From Labia minor (Eukaryota > Arthropoda > Insecta > Dermaptera > Spongiphoridae): a stretch of DNA of 64,000 nucleotides. Of the stretch, positions 21,844-32,080 are shown in pieces. The stretch covers positions 40,355,851 through 40,419,850 of the forward strand of contig OY720350.1 in NCBI GenBank assembly GCA_963082975.1, given 5' to 3'. The notes beneath the pieces are model-generated. The model was not told where the DNA came from. It saw only the letters and a program-made list of their open reading frames with translations, and made no database searches. Both the position numbers and the translations under genes were made by a program. Within the stretch, counting starts at the first letter, position 1, and the number at the start of each line of letters is the position of its first letter.

Positions 21844-22431
21844 CAGTGCCGCCCTAACCACAGGGCTAAATGGGCTATAGCCCCAGGGCGCAAGCCTTTT
21901 GAGGCGGCAATTTTTTATTTGTGATATAGTAAAAATTTATTTTTCATTTTATTAGTTTTTACTTATTTTTAAATTAAAACACTTCTTAAAATATTAAACT
22001 GATTTTTATTTCTTTCAAATGTGCTGAAAAACGATAGATAGAGAAGGGGAACGCGAAATAGGAGTAACACCCTACCGATCGTACTTTTGTTTCAGTCGCA
22101 CTGGAGTAAATATAAGACCACCAATCATATAATAGTTCCGATCAAGTTCTAAGGATTAGACTAAAAACTGATCGGAACTGTCATTATTGAGATAATCCCC
22201 TCAAATCTGGGTAAACATTTTTACCCATCTTTTAAATAAGTGACTTTAAAGAAAAGTTACAATAAAGATAACAGTTTATTATAAAAGTAATAAATAGTTT
22301 TTTTCTAGTTCTGACACTTTTGTTTTGTATAACTTTTCCGACTCCCATTTGCCATTCTGTGTATTTTCTTAGGAAGAATGGCGCATTATTTTTAGTAGCC
22401 CATGGGCGCCGAATTCCTTAAGACGGCCCTG
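21844..22431 (+). mobile_element. hAT-G non-autonomous element with 8-bp target duplication
   Basis: 588 bp. Left end CAGTGCCGCCCTAACC; right end complement CAGGGCCGTCTTAAGG. The ends match at about 10 of the first 13 positions and have the CAG start of hAT elements. The 8-bp TCCCCATC stands immediately before (21836-21843) and after (22432-22439), a perfect hAT-type target duplication. No transposase frame is present. A truncated relative lies at 18643-18877. Confidence 0.85.
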
Positions 22432-22439
22432 TCCCCATC

Positions 22440-23205
22440 CCTTACTCCTACCTCTGATGTACCCCGATTTTCCTATTTTAATTAATAAAGAATCAATTTA
22501 TTTAATATTTATTAATTTATATTTATATTAAAAATGGATTATTGCAAATTTGTCAAATATTAATTTTTATTTTGTTTTTTCGAAGATTGAAAATACAATA
22601 ACTATATGCATAAGTAGAATTATGTTTAGAAATATTTTAAATTTAATATTAACAAAAAAAAAGATGTAAGGGATGCTTAGTGTGTTAAGTTGTTTCTTCA
22701 GTCCTAATCCTCATGATAAATAAATTATTTAAAAATTATCATAAAATAAATTATTTATAAAACATTAGGAAAAAATTCAAAATATTAACAATTAAATAAC
22801 ATTAATAAATAGTAATTATAATTTTAAAAATATTAATAATAAAGATTACATTTCAAAATAAGTATACTATTAAAAATAATATAAAGTAGTTGAAAAATCA
22901 AAATTGATCAAATTTCAAATAACCATAAATAAACTTTAACAACGGTTTTTATGTTTCAACGTTCTTTTTTTTTTAATAATATTTCATACCAACAATTAAA
23001 TTTGAATTTAAAATCTTTTTTAATTATAAAATTTAATTTTAATATTTCATTATTCTCAAGTGATATTTAACATAAAGTTTTTGTTTAAAAAAAAACTTCT
23101 TTCCTTTTAATAGCTTAATTAAATTAATTATTAAAATTAATTAAATTAAATCTAATTACCTGTCTACTGCAGAATCTGTTTATATTTTCTTCTTTATGGA
23201 TGACA
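22440..23205. other. AT-rich spacer
   Basis: Nothing recognised. Confidence 0.5.
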
Positions 23206-23425
23206 TTGGCTTGAGTTTAAGAAAAACTAATGAAGATGATTTTTCCCAGAGAATCAATTTTTCTTTATAAATACTATCTTTGGTGTGAATTTCAAAAAAA
23301 TCGTTAGAGCGGTTTCTGAGAACCCATTTAATTATATATATATATATATATATATACAAACAATTTTAGCTAGCATAATAAGATATAATAAGCTAGCAGA
23401 AATTAATTTATAAAAATTTATAGTT
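23206..23425 (+). repeat. Repeat family R-J copy 1
   Basis: GAATCAATTTTTCTTTATAA, ATACTATCTTTGGTGTG, AAAAAAATCGTTAGAGCGG, (TA)n, then CAAACAATTTTAGCTAGCAT. A close homologue is at 31685-31870. The upstream AAGAAAAACTAATGAAGATG links it to the middle of R-B, so R-J is probably an R-B relative. Confidence 0.6.
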
Positions 23426-24229
23426 GTTCATTCAGTGCCTCTCGTGATTCAGTGAAGAAGTCGGTTCATTTCCGACAATGAATATAAAATTAATATTTAT
23501 AACAATTCCCATACTAAGAATGATTATAATATTTAAATTATTACTTTAATCTTTAATATTTAAATATCATTTCAATTATTTAATTTATTTTAAGTTCTAT
23601 TTTTAATTAATTTAATTAAATATTTAGAAAATATTTATCTTAAATTATTTTTTATTTATTCTTATATACCTATATATTAGAATATTTCTTGTTTTCTTTT
23701 TAAAAGTCAGGATAAATTTTATATATGTCTACTATAAAAAAACAAATTATTTTGAAGGTCTAAGCAGGTAGAAAATTACAAAGATATCAGAAGCAGGTTC
23801 TCGGTTCAAGGCTAAGTACAGTGAATTGAAAAATGACATCTACTAGACATGATTAACTTAGAAATAGATAAATAATAAAGGAAAAAATGTAAAAATTAAC
23901 ATTTTAAATATATTGTGAATTCGATTAATGAAATGAATACATATATATAACATTAAAATTTAAAAATTAAATATACGAATAGTTTGATAATGAAATTGTA
24001 TCTTAAATATTAGTATAAATATAAATATGTATATGAAATATGGAGCACAATTATTATATAAATGATAAAATAAATATATATAATACATATATTTTTTATT
24101 TTTTATATAAAAAATCATATCAATTTTTATAAAACAATTATAATAATTTTGTAATGATATTATCAAAAAGGATAAATGAGTGAAAATATAGAATTGAAAA
24201 TAAAATATCATACAATATATAGGGTGACC
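23426..24229. other. AT-rich spacer
   Basis: No gene; the 110-codon minus-strand open frame at 23960-24292 is Ile/Phe/Tyr/Asn-rich low complexity and runs into a transposon end. Confidence 0.5.
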
Positions 24230-24231
24230 CA

Positions 24232-25563
24232 GCCAGTAGTTGAACCCCTTCCAGTAGTTGAACAAATTACCAAAAATCGGCCAAAATCTCAAGAGGAAAC
24301 ATGCTTGGAACGTTAAATTTTATTTTATTTTTAAGTTGTTATGTTGTCACAACTGAAACATCTATCGTCTGCTGCACGTGACTTAAGTACTCAGAGATAT
24401 TATTTTTTTTCTCAAATGAAATGCTTGTTTTTGCATTCACGACTAGTCTACTGAAAATACGGTAAGTAAAAGTAATCCACGTGCATCCTAGTCATTTTTA
24501 GAGATATTTTTACCGAATTGGTCTTAAATTAAAGCTAAAGGACTACATTTTGAAGTATGATATTAAGGTATAGATATTTTTTATTTTTTAGAGCTCTAAA
24601 CTGACTGTTCAACTAATGGCACTGTTAAAATGCACAAATTCCAGTAATTGAACAGTGGTGAACGGTGCCCGCCATCAAAGATCACCAGACTGTGAATGTT
24701 CAATCCCTTTTATACCTTGAATCCCTCTTCCCCAAGGGTAGGTCTGAAGAATTTAGAAAAGTGCAGGGGAAGAGTGGGAGGGTAATATTGAGGCCCGTGA
24801 ACTGTTTCAGTTTTGGAAAAGGCTTCGGAGCAAATGTCTTAATGAAACTCAGACAAATGGCCTTTTGTCTGAGTGTATTGAAAAAGAGCCCGAAATTAAT
24901 CATAATTTTGATGCCTCACCTTCAGCATTGAATGTTAGTGCAATCCAAGCAACACTTTCAAGACAAACGGACTTGCCTAAAGTAAAGTAAAGTAAAGCCA
25001 GGAATCTGTATGCAGTAACGGGACTCGACTCCCAAGCAATTTCGTATCAAAAGTTTAAAAAATTTTAAAAATATTTTTAATTTTGTATCTTATGTGTATA
25101 TTGCCGATTGGTGTTTGTTTGAAATAAATAAATAAATATATTATTGTTATCATTATTATTATAATTTAAACATTGAGCAATGTTTGGAATGTGAATCAGC
25201 CTTGTATTGTGTTATGAGTGCTCAAGCTGTAGGCCTAGATATTTGTTAAGTCGTTTTGGATGTGTACTTAAACTTAAAATAAAAAAAAAACTATGAAATA
25301 ACGGGTGTTCAATTACTGGAATATCGAGCGTTCAAAAACTGGACATGTCTGTTCAACCACTGGGATAAAATCATAAAAATGTTGTGAATTTTTTTTTGCT
25401 TTTTATTTTTCAGTTAAGCACTGTTTAATATTTTTTTTAATAACTACAATAATAAAGCTTTGTTAAAAATCCATTAGCTTAGTTTTACGGCTAATAGTAT
25501 AGAACTTACAACAGGATCCGTGGTAAACTGGCTTTATTTGTTCAACTACTGGCTGGGTCACCC
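24232..25563. mobile_element. TA-flanked DNA transposon with CAGTAGTTGAAC motif repeats
   Basis: 1332 bp. The termini GGGTGACCCAGCCAGTAGTT and AACTACTGGCTGGGTCACCC are perfect inverted repeats, extending to GTTCAACTACTGG (24 bp), and flanked by TA. The motif CCAGTAGTTGAAC or variants occur at least six times: twice in the first 35 bp, about 24640-24655, and on the other strand near 25307, 25340 and 25540. The frame at 24665-24931 (88 aa; IKDHQTVNVQSLLYLESLFP, then KGRSEEFRK) and the overlapping frame reading EKEPEINHNFDASPSALNVS look like old coding sequence. I cannot assign them. Superfamily unknown; TA insertion suggests Tc1/mariner/pogo. Its right end is 56 bp from the SDR stop codon. Confidence 0.7.
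25533..25538 (-). promoter_or_regulatory. Candidate poly(A) signal for the SDR gene, inside a transposon end
   Basis: AATAAA on the minus strand, 82-87 bp downstream of the SDR stop codon and inside the right end of the transposon at 24232-25563. The only other candidate is an ATTAAA two bases after the stop. Usage is inferred. Confidence 0.4.
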
Positions 25564-25619
25564 TATATACTTATATTACTTAAGTATGATAATAATTTGT
25601 GGAATATTTGTATTTAATT

Positions 25620-26612
25620 TTAGTTATTTTTCTTTTTTGATTCTCGTTTATGGTATAAATGACGAAGAATTTTGTAAAGTACAGCCGCAACGAAAGTCCG
25701 AACAATTACAGGTACAAGGGTGGCTAAATGATATTGAATTTCATGACTCCAATGGCCGGAAGTTGAATTGACTCTTCCTAAAGAATTCAACGCTGATCTG
25801 ACAAGAGTTTCTGGATTGATCACCAATATATTATGTTTCATTAAATGATCACTAAACGAAATTAAATCCGTGTTAATGATAAATGGTGAAATGGTTTGAA
25901 TAGTAATACCACTTTTGGAATATTCAAAACGCAGAGCTTCTGAAAAACTTTTCACGAAAGCTTTACTTGCTGCATAGACAGTGATCAGAGGCATAGGGGC
26001 AACTTCAGTGCCGCTTCCAATATTAACAATAGCACCTTTTCCTCTTTCTACCATTCCAGGCAATATTATTTTTGTCATCTTAACAGTTGCTACATTATTA
26101 ATTAATATTATATCCGATAAAACTTTATCCGGTATATCTAAGAAATATTCAGGATATTCACTCATTATGCCGACATTATTAATTAATATTCCAACAGGAA
26201 TATCTTTCAATTGGTTTGCTATTTGTTCATAAATGAACTGACCTTGACTAAAATCCACCTGTATTGTTTTCACCTCCACTTGATAATTCACTTGAATTTC
26301 TTTTGCCACTTGATCCAATTTCTTTTGTGTCAGACTAATAAGAACAACATTGAATCCTCGTTTAGCCAATTCAATTGCATATGCTTTACCGATTCCTCTG
26401 CCACTGCCGGTAATCACAGCCCAATTGCCATATTTCAATTTTATATCAATTGGGTATAAATTTGGTAAAATAAATGCACAAAAACACTTCAACAGTAAAC
26501 ATAATACTTTTAAAACAAATAAAAACTCAACAACCGATACGATTTGCGAAAAAAAATTTGCAAAACAATTTAAATAAATCATTGGAAAATTATTGATATG
26601 TTTTCTTCTCAA
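25620..26612 (-). CDS. Short-chain dehydrogenase/reductase, HSD17B12 / 3-ketoacyl-CoA reductase type
   Basis: A 330-residue intronless protein. The family reduces 3-ketoacyl-CoA in very-long-chain fatty acid elongation at the ER, and some members act on 17-ketosteroids, using NADPH. Visible: hydrophobic N-terminus (residues 11-50), cofactor motif TGSGRGIG (68-75), NNVG (145-148), Asn173, catalytic Ser200, Tyr213 and Lys217 (YAASK), LPGMVERGKGAIVNIGSG (184-201) and PF..T after the YxxxK helix. Ser200 is exactly 13 residues before Tyr213, as in active SDRs. The C-terminus KKNN is a dilysine KKxx ER-retrieval signal. Length suits the family (about 310-330). Met1 is the longest start; Met11 is an alternative directly before the membrane segment. 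The lack of introns may mean a retrocopy, but the frame is intact. Exact substrate is not predictable. Confidence 0.93.
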   Translation of the reverse strand: MRRKHINNFPMIYLNCFANFFSQIVSVVEFLFVLKVLCLLLKCFCAFILPNLYPIDIKLKYGNWAVITGSGRGIGKAYAIELAKRGFNVVLISLTQKKLDQVAKEIQVNYQVEVKTIQVDFSQGQFIYEQIANQLKDIPVGILINNVGIMSEYPEYFLDIPDKVLSDIILINNVATVKMTKIILPGMVERGKGAIVNIGSGTEVAPMPLITVYAASKAFVKSFSEALRFEYSKSGITIQTISPFIINTDLISFSDHLMKHNILVINPETLVRSALNSLGRVNSTSGHWSHEIQYHLATLVPVIVRTFVAAVLYKILRHLYHKRESKKKNN

Positions 26613-27130
26613 TGTTAGAAGAACGAATGAGAAAGGTGGATTGATTGTATATCTATATCTATATCTCTCTCTCTATATATATATATATACATATATATAA
26701 GCAGACCAGTTTAATTAACAAACATTATCATATACATATCAAAGTTCAATTTCAAAAAATATATTTTATTAATTTTTTTATGTAATCATTAAGGTTGACA
26801 CCCTAGGAGGTACAGGTCTTTAGGCGGATATAGGTAACCTATAATTAATATAATTGATTTAATTATTTGTTGGATTGATGCCAATTCAACAAAACAAGTT
26901 ACACAGAATGTTAAATGAATAAAAGGTTATTTTCAAGAAAAACAAAGCATATTTTCAAATTTATGGTTAAATCAATCTATTTATTTTTAATTACAAAAAT
27001 TGTCGTTACACTATAAATAAGATACGCATCTTATTAGTCACAATACACTATATAAAATAGTTTATGATAATAATTTTCAATATAAAATAAAATAATATGA
27101 TATACTAATAATAATAATGATCATCATATC
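26613..27130. other. Upstream region of the SDR gene
   Basis: Contains the SDR 5' flank, with a (TATC)n/(CT)n/(TA)n composite microsatellite at 26648-26698. No clear TATA box or initiator can be told apart from the AT-rich background. The rest is AT-rich with nothing recognised. Confidence 0.5.
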
Positions 27131-27260
27131 AAATTCTTTATACCCTCTGTACCCCCGATGTAATACATACTAATTTGTTGAAAGTCTTTATGGGAAAGGT
27201 TTTATTTCATTTTAATTCAATCAGTATATTTTTTATTTAATTTGGATTTTCGTTTTCACT
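27131..27260 (-). repeat. Helitron 3'-region fragment
   Basis: CCCTCTGTACCCCCGATGTA, TTGTTGAAAGTCTTTATGGG and TTCAATCAGTATATTTT match the segment just upstream of the Helitron 3' hairpins (compare 41223-41310). The hairpins and CTAG end are missing. Confidence 0.6.
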
Positions 27261-27470
27261 CAAATTTGCAAATTGCACTATTTTTCAAAATATAAATTTA
27301 AATATAAATAATATTGCTTACTTTGTTAATATTAATCAATAGTCGTACCCGTTGCAAACGGTGTTTGCAATCTAAGTTTAAAATCAATTTATCGTGGCTT
27401 GGAGCAATTAATTAAATAGTTCTTTGAAGTTGTTGGGAGTTCTGGTCCTGGGTATTAAAAAATTAAATAA
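27261..27470. other. Spacer
   Basis: AT-rich, with a balanced-composition piece near 27345-27400 (GTACCCGTTGCAAACGGTG) not assigned. Confidence 0.4.
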
Positions 27471-27471
27471 G

Positions 27472-28108
27472 TTGACCTGTGGCCAGGTCCGAACCGACCG
27501 ACGGTTTGAAATAAATTAATTTCCAGCTACAGAAACAATTTCAAATAATTTTAATATATCTATTAATGTAATAAAACACAGATATGGATACATAAATAAT
27601 AAATATAAACATTTTTAATTTTATTTTATTTATAATATATATGCAAGACCAGGCTGTGACGTCATGAATGGCTGGATGACGTCATATAATTTTAAATTAA
27701 GAAAAACATAATGAAGATGATTTTTCCCGAGGATAAAACCAATACATTCGTGGTGATATGTAAAAAAATCTCCTTATGTGAAATTTGGTGCGAAAATAAC
27801 CCTTCCCTTCTTATCGTCGATCGTTAATACTACCACTTCCGGTTTCCAGATTTGCACCAAAAGTTGATCAATTCATCCCACTCATGCATTAAGTAAATAT
27901 ACCAAATTTCATCAAAATCCGTTAAGCCGTTCAGGCTGTACACATCTATACGAACGGACAGACGGACGGACAGACGGACTGACAGACATCATGCTAAAAA
28001 TACTTTTTTCTGTTAAGAAAATGCATGATTCGTGGAGATATGTAAAAATCTCCACATGTGAAATTTGGTGTGAAAACAATACCTCCCTTACTATCGTCGG
28101 TCGGTAAA
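27472..28108 (+). repeat. Repeat family R-B, full-length copy 1
   Basis: About 637 bp, closely matching 45929-46578. Start GTTGACCTGTGGCCAGGTCC then GAACCGACCGACGG; end CTATCGTCGGTCGGT. The inverted ACCGACCGACG pair marks the two edges. Inside: paired CRE palindromes, ACTACCACTTCCGGTTTCC, ATACCAAATTTCATCAAAAT, CCGTT(A/G)AGCCGTTCAGGC, a GACGGACA microsatellite, then two copies of a GTGGAGATATGTAAAAATCT block. No protein of note; non-autonomous. Confidence 0.8.
27657..27684. promoter_or_regulatory. Paired CRE palindromes in R-B
   Basis: Perfect TGACGTCA at 27657-27664 and again at 27677-27684, 20 bp apart start to start (about two helical turns). TGACGTCA is the binding site of CREB/ATF bZIP factors. 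The same pair at the same spacing is in the other full copy (46116-46143). Binding is inferred. Confidence 0.6.
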
Positions 28109-28612
28109 AAACGATCTCTTTTGTCAATAAGTTCATGTTTAATATTGACATTTGTTGGTTGCGCTAATCTTTGGGCTGTTGTCTGTGTGGAATTTATGAC
28201 ATATAATTGGAGGTATTTTTTTAAATCTTCGTCTTGTAGGTTTCATTCGTAATGTGAAGTTCTGTGATATACTTGAGCAAGTACTTTGAAAACGTAAGGA
28301 CCATTTCCTGGGGACTCAACCAGTTTTCCACCCATGAAACACAAGCTCTTATATTTTCTCTTAAAATTTTTATAATTTCGATCCAATGAATTTGACAATA
28401 AATCATTGGATATTCCAAAAAAATTTTAAGTTTGCCAAAAGAAATAAACCAATCATTCGTAAAGTCGATTAATAAAATTATTTATTTTATAACAATTACT
28501 AATTATACATAATATGGAAATACAACTCATTGTTTTGATATTATCGCCAAACACGATTAAAATGACATTTAGTATATTTAAAATATCAAAAAATATTACA
28601 ATTGAGATTATA
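28109..28612. other. Spacer, no recognised gene
   Basis: Moderately balanced composition. The minus-strand open frame at 28221-28418 (MEYPMIYCQIHWIEIIKILR start, 65 aa) has no family I recognise. Confidence 0.45.
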
Positions 28613-30669
28613 CAGTGGCGTACCTAGAACTTTTGCCGCCCGGGGCGATCTCCATTTTGCCGCCCTTTCTATTATAAGTCAATCAAATAGTGGTTTTTAT
28701 AAATTAATACACATAAATAAATTATTAAGTTATTTATTCAATATTAATTAATACACTGAGTAAATTTTTCACATATTTGTATGCACTCGCAAACATATTT
28801 ATATAATATTTACTCTTCTAGCTTTCATACTAGAAAAATCGTGTATAATGCTCTCAAAATTTATATTTATATTTTTCCCCCGGCCTGCTTTCAAAAGAAA
28901 AATCGATGATTTAAAAAAATATTGGTATATCACTTCAAAGTAATCATATAAACTTTTCAAAAGAAATGACATTTATAAACTGATATGAAAAAATTTTGGT
29001 TAGGAAAAATTGCCGAACAAAATCGTAAAGATGCGTTTACGAATTCAACGAATTTAAATGAATAAGGTAATGGCACCTATAGATGACACTTTTGAATTTA
29101 AACTAAAAAAATAAGCAAATTTTAAAACATACGCGGAAATTTTTTTTTTTTTAAATGATAGTTTTGTTTTTCCACCACCTGAGATATCCTACAACAATAC
29201 AATAAGTCGCCCTATTTTTTTTCTTTTAACTTGAAAAGCAGATCTGATCGTCAACAATTGATTTTTTCAACAAATCTTAAAGATATCCTTAAGGTAACTA
29301 AGGTAATGGCACCTATAGATGACATGGCACCTATAGATGACACTTTTGAATTTAAACTAAAAAAATAAGCAAATTTTAAAACATACGGAGAAATTTTTTT
29401 TTTTTAAATGATAGTTATGCTTTTCCACCACCTGAGATATCCTACAAGAATACAATAAGTCGCCCTATTTTTTTTCTTTTAACTTGAAAAGCAGACCGAA
29501 TCGTCAACAATTGATTTTTTCAACAAATCTTAAAGATAACTTTAAGGGAAGTAATGTTCTTAATTAGTATTTTATATTTTTATATTCATATTTATCAAGA
29601 ATTTAATAACTACATTATAAAATAGACTTAATATAGATATAAATCACTTCAATTTAAACACCTAATTTTTAAAAGTATCTTTTTTATCAACCATGTCATC
29701 TATAGGTGCCCCTAAAAATTGTTTTTCCTATAGATGACAGCAATGTCAGCTATAAGTAGGTTTTTAAAAAAATTGTCTATTATATTAATAGCTGTAAAGA
29801 GGAGATAATTTTATATAATTCCACCAAGTTGCATGTCTGAATTGATATAGGAACCTAAAGGTGACGCTGTGTTTCTCATTGTCAGAAAAATTTTTTCTGT
29901 TCCAGAACTTCATACACTATTTTTTTGAAATTTTTTTTAAATTACTCTGTTCTCAATGTATAATTAAAAATGCATAATTAAAAAAAAAGATTTGTTTAAA
30001 ATCAATTTTTTATTTTATTATAATAATCAGCTAAAAATAAAATCAATCACAATAAATATATCTAATGTATCATTATATGAAACCTGATTTTTTTATTATA
30101 ACTAAAGTTAAAGCAGCAACAAGGTGTTGGAAAGATGTTTTACTTTGTAAATAAATAAGTTGAAGATAAAGAGAGCAAGTGAAAAAAAGTAGATGTCATC
30201 TTTGGGTTCCATAATTGTCATCATTAGGTTCCACCAAAATTTTTAGTGTCATCTATAGGTGCCATTTGATTACTTTGAAAAAAAATTATATTTCCTTTTA
30301 AACTCATATAAAAGTTTAAAATATTTATCCTGGTGATAAAAGGTAAGATAAGCTTTATAATAACCAAAAGATTTTTTTTGTGAGACGTATAGTTTCAGTT
30401 TTATAAAAGAAAATAGCAACAAGAGCGCTTATTGTCATCTATTGGTGCCATTACCTTACAATAAAATAAAATTATTTTTAATCATAATTTATATAAATCA
30501 AAAAGTAAACTTATAATAATCATAATAATCATTTATTATTCAAGAAAGAAAAAAAATAAATATGAAATGGTTGCTTTTTACAACTATAACTAAATTTAAA
30601 AAATGCCGCCCCAAGATAAGTGCCGCCCGGTGCGGACCGCACCCACCGCATCCCCTAGGTACGCCACTG
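28613..30669 (+). mobile_element. hAT-D element with both ends, interrupted by a nested transposon
   Basis: Termini CAGTGGCGTACCTAG (28613-28627) and CTAGGTACGCCACTG (30655-30669) are perfect 15-bp inverted repeats with subterminal GCCGCCCGG on both sides. Without the nested element (29065-30456) it is about 660 bp. No transposase. Target duplication is unclear: GATTATA precedes and ATTATAA follows, overlapping by six bases. A second copy starts at 15471. Confidence 0.85.
29065..30456. mobile_element. TA-inserting transposon with GGCACCTATAGATGAC repeats
   Basis: 1392 bp nested in hAT-D. Ends AGGTAATGGCACCTATAGAT and the complement with one mismatch (CACCAATAG), 26 bp with the flanking TA. 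The empty counterpart in the other hAT-D copy (around 15886) has one TA where this copy has two, proving TA target-site duplication. The left 240 bp is duplicated in tandem (about 29065-29280 and 29303-29545). The motif GGCACCTATAGATGACA, in either orientation and with variants, occurs some ten times (for example near 29320, 29695, 29733, 30240, 30435). No transposase frame. Confidence 0.85.
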
Positions 30670-31242
30670 ATTATAATTTATTTTATAATTATTTATGATA
30701 ATACCATTATTTGAAATTTTTTTTTTTTAACACTTTTTAGTTTTCATTTGAGTATAAATGAAAATTTTATGTGATAGTTCCTCATTTTTTCCCCCTAAAG
30801 AGGTTTCTAAATGGAATTTTAAATTTATTTAATTAAGTATTTTATACTCCCGTTACAATTCCAACACTTTCAGAATGACCCAATGACCCTGTGTCGGGAA
30901 TGTTGCCAAAACAGACTGAGATTCTGTTTCATGGCCCATTAGGTTTAAATCATCCCAAGGGAGGGATTCCAGGCTAATTTTTAATGTCAAGACATTTACC
31001 TAAAACAGCAAATGATATGTAATTATATAAAAAGATTTTATATATGAATAAAAATCACCTAACACTATATATGATAATTTAGTTCAAAAAAATTAATTTT
31101 TATTTTACTTGAATTCCAATATCAATTTAATATTTTTGACTCTATTAATAAAATAGCATCTTATAAATATCCTTATCATTTATTTCTGAAATTAGAATTT
31201 AATAACTTTTTGAAATATTACATATCTTCATGATAAAACATA
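30670..31242. other. AT-rich spacer
   Basis: Nothing recognised; a balanced-composition piece at 30860-30985 shows no coding pattern. Confidence 0.45.
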
Positions 31243-31430
31243 GTACCGGGACCCCGAGCCTCGGCTCGGTACTTAAGTTAAAAAAAATAATTCATTATTA
31301 TTGGGTTTGGCTGGGAATATTAATTCTTGGGACACCGAGCTGAAATACAATTCTTTAATTATTTATTACAATTATTAAATGTTGCATCATTGCATCAATC
31401 TGAATAAAATGAATGGAACTTGGTGTCCTC
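31243..31430 (-). repeat. Repeat family R-E, inverted copy
   Basis: GTACCGGGACCCCGAGCCTC at 31243 begins the reverse complement of 17655-17845. It continues to ATGTTGCATCATTGCATCAA and GTGTCCTCAATAAT. It has an extra piece (TGGGTTTGGCTGGGAATATT) not in the other copy. Confidence 0.6.
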
Positions 31431-31684
31431 AATAATACATAAATATGTATTATTAGGTATGTTTCTAAGTGAATGAATATTTTTTTTTATTGGAAGAATG
31501 ATAAATATATATCGTAATTTATAATTATAAAATATTATTAAAATATATATTTTTAATTTTATTTCGAAATTAAATTAAAAATTTTAAAATATTTTAAATA
31601 TAAAAAAATATTAATACAATAACCTTTAAAAAAGGCGGTAGTCAAATTTCAATATGGATGTCATTTGTGTCGTGTTCCATATAT

Positions 31685-31870
31685 AAATTTAAATTAAGAA
31701 AAAACTAATTAAGATGTATTTTTCCTGAGATGTGATCAATAAAAATCAATTTTTCTTTATAAATACTATATCTAGTGTGAATTTGAAAAAAATCGTTAGA
31801 GCGGTTTTTGAGAACCCATGGCTATATATATATACAAACAATTTTAGCTAGCATAATACGATAAGATATA
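31685..31870 (+). repeat. Repeat family R-J copy 2
   Basis: Matches 23206-23425: GAAAAAAATCGTTAGAGCGG, TTTTTGAGAACCCATGGC, (TA)n, CAAACAATTTTAGCTAGCAT. Confidence 0.6.
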
Positions 31871-31949
31871 TAAATATATATATATATATATATGTTGGTT
31901 TAGATTTCTGTGAATGTTATTATTATTATTATCAGATTTATCCGGCATA

Positions 31950-32080
31950 TATTCACGTATTTTTGTGAGATTGTTTTCTGGACGTTTCGGCACCGATTTT
32001 GGCGCCATTCGTAATAACCCAGATTCCAAAATTGACTTTTTCATATTCCTCAAATGACTCCCACTTTTCATTTAATGAAT
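31950..32080 (-). mobile_element. Penelope-like trace with hammerhead-like motif
   Basis: On the minus strand TTACGAAT is followed by stem GGCGCC/GGTGCC with a 6-nt loop AAAATC, then GAAACGTCC (about 32012-31982). Same layout as at 11870-11902 (box, 6-bp stem, GAAACG). A 75-codon open frame spans it (31844-32071) and has no recognised domain. Assignment to Penelope-like elements is by motif only. Confidence 0.35.

Noticed and set aside
23960-24292. 110-codon minus-strand frame as a membrane protein
   Set aside because: Composition is what AT-rich DNA gives by chance (Ile, Phe, Tyr, Asn, Lys) and the frame overlaps a transposon terminus.
25981-26577. Plus-strand open frames opposite the SDR gene
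   Set aside because: They are shadows of the minus-strand SDR coding sequence with no domain of their own.
28221-28418. 65-codon minus-strand frame next to R-B as a host gene
   Set aside because: No family resemblance, no start or splice context that could be defended, and no second evidence.
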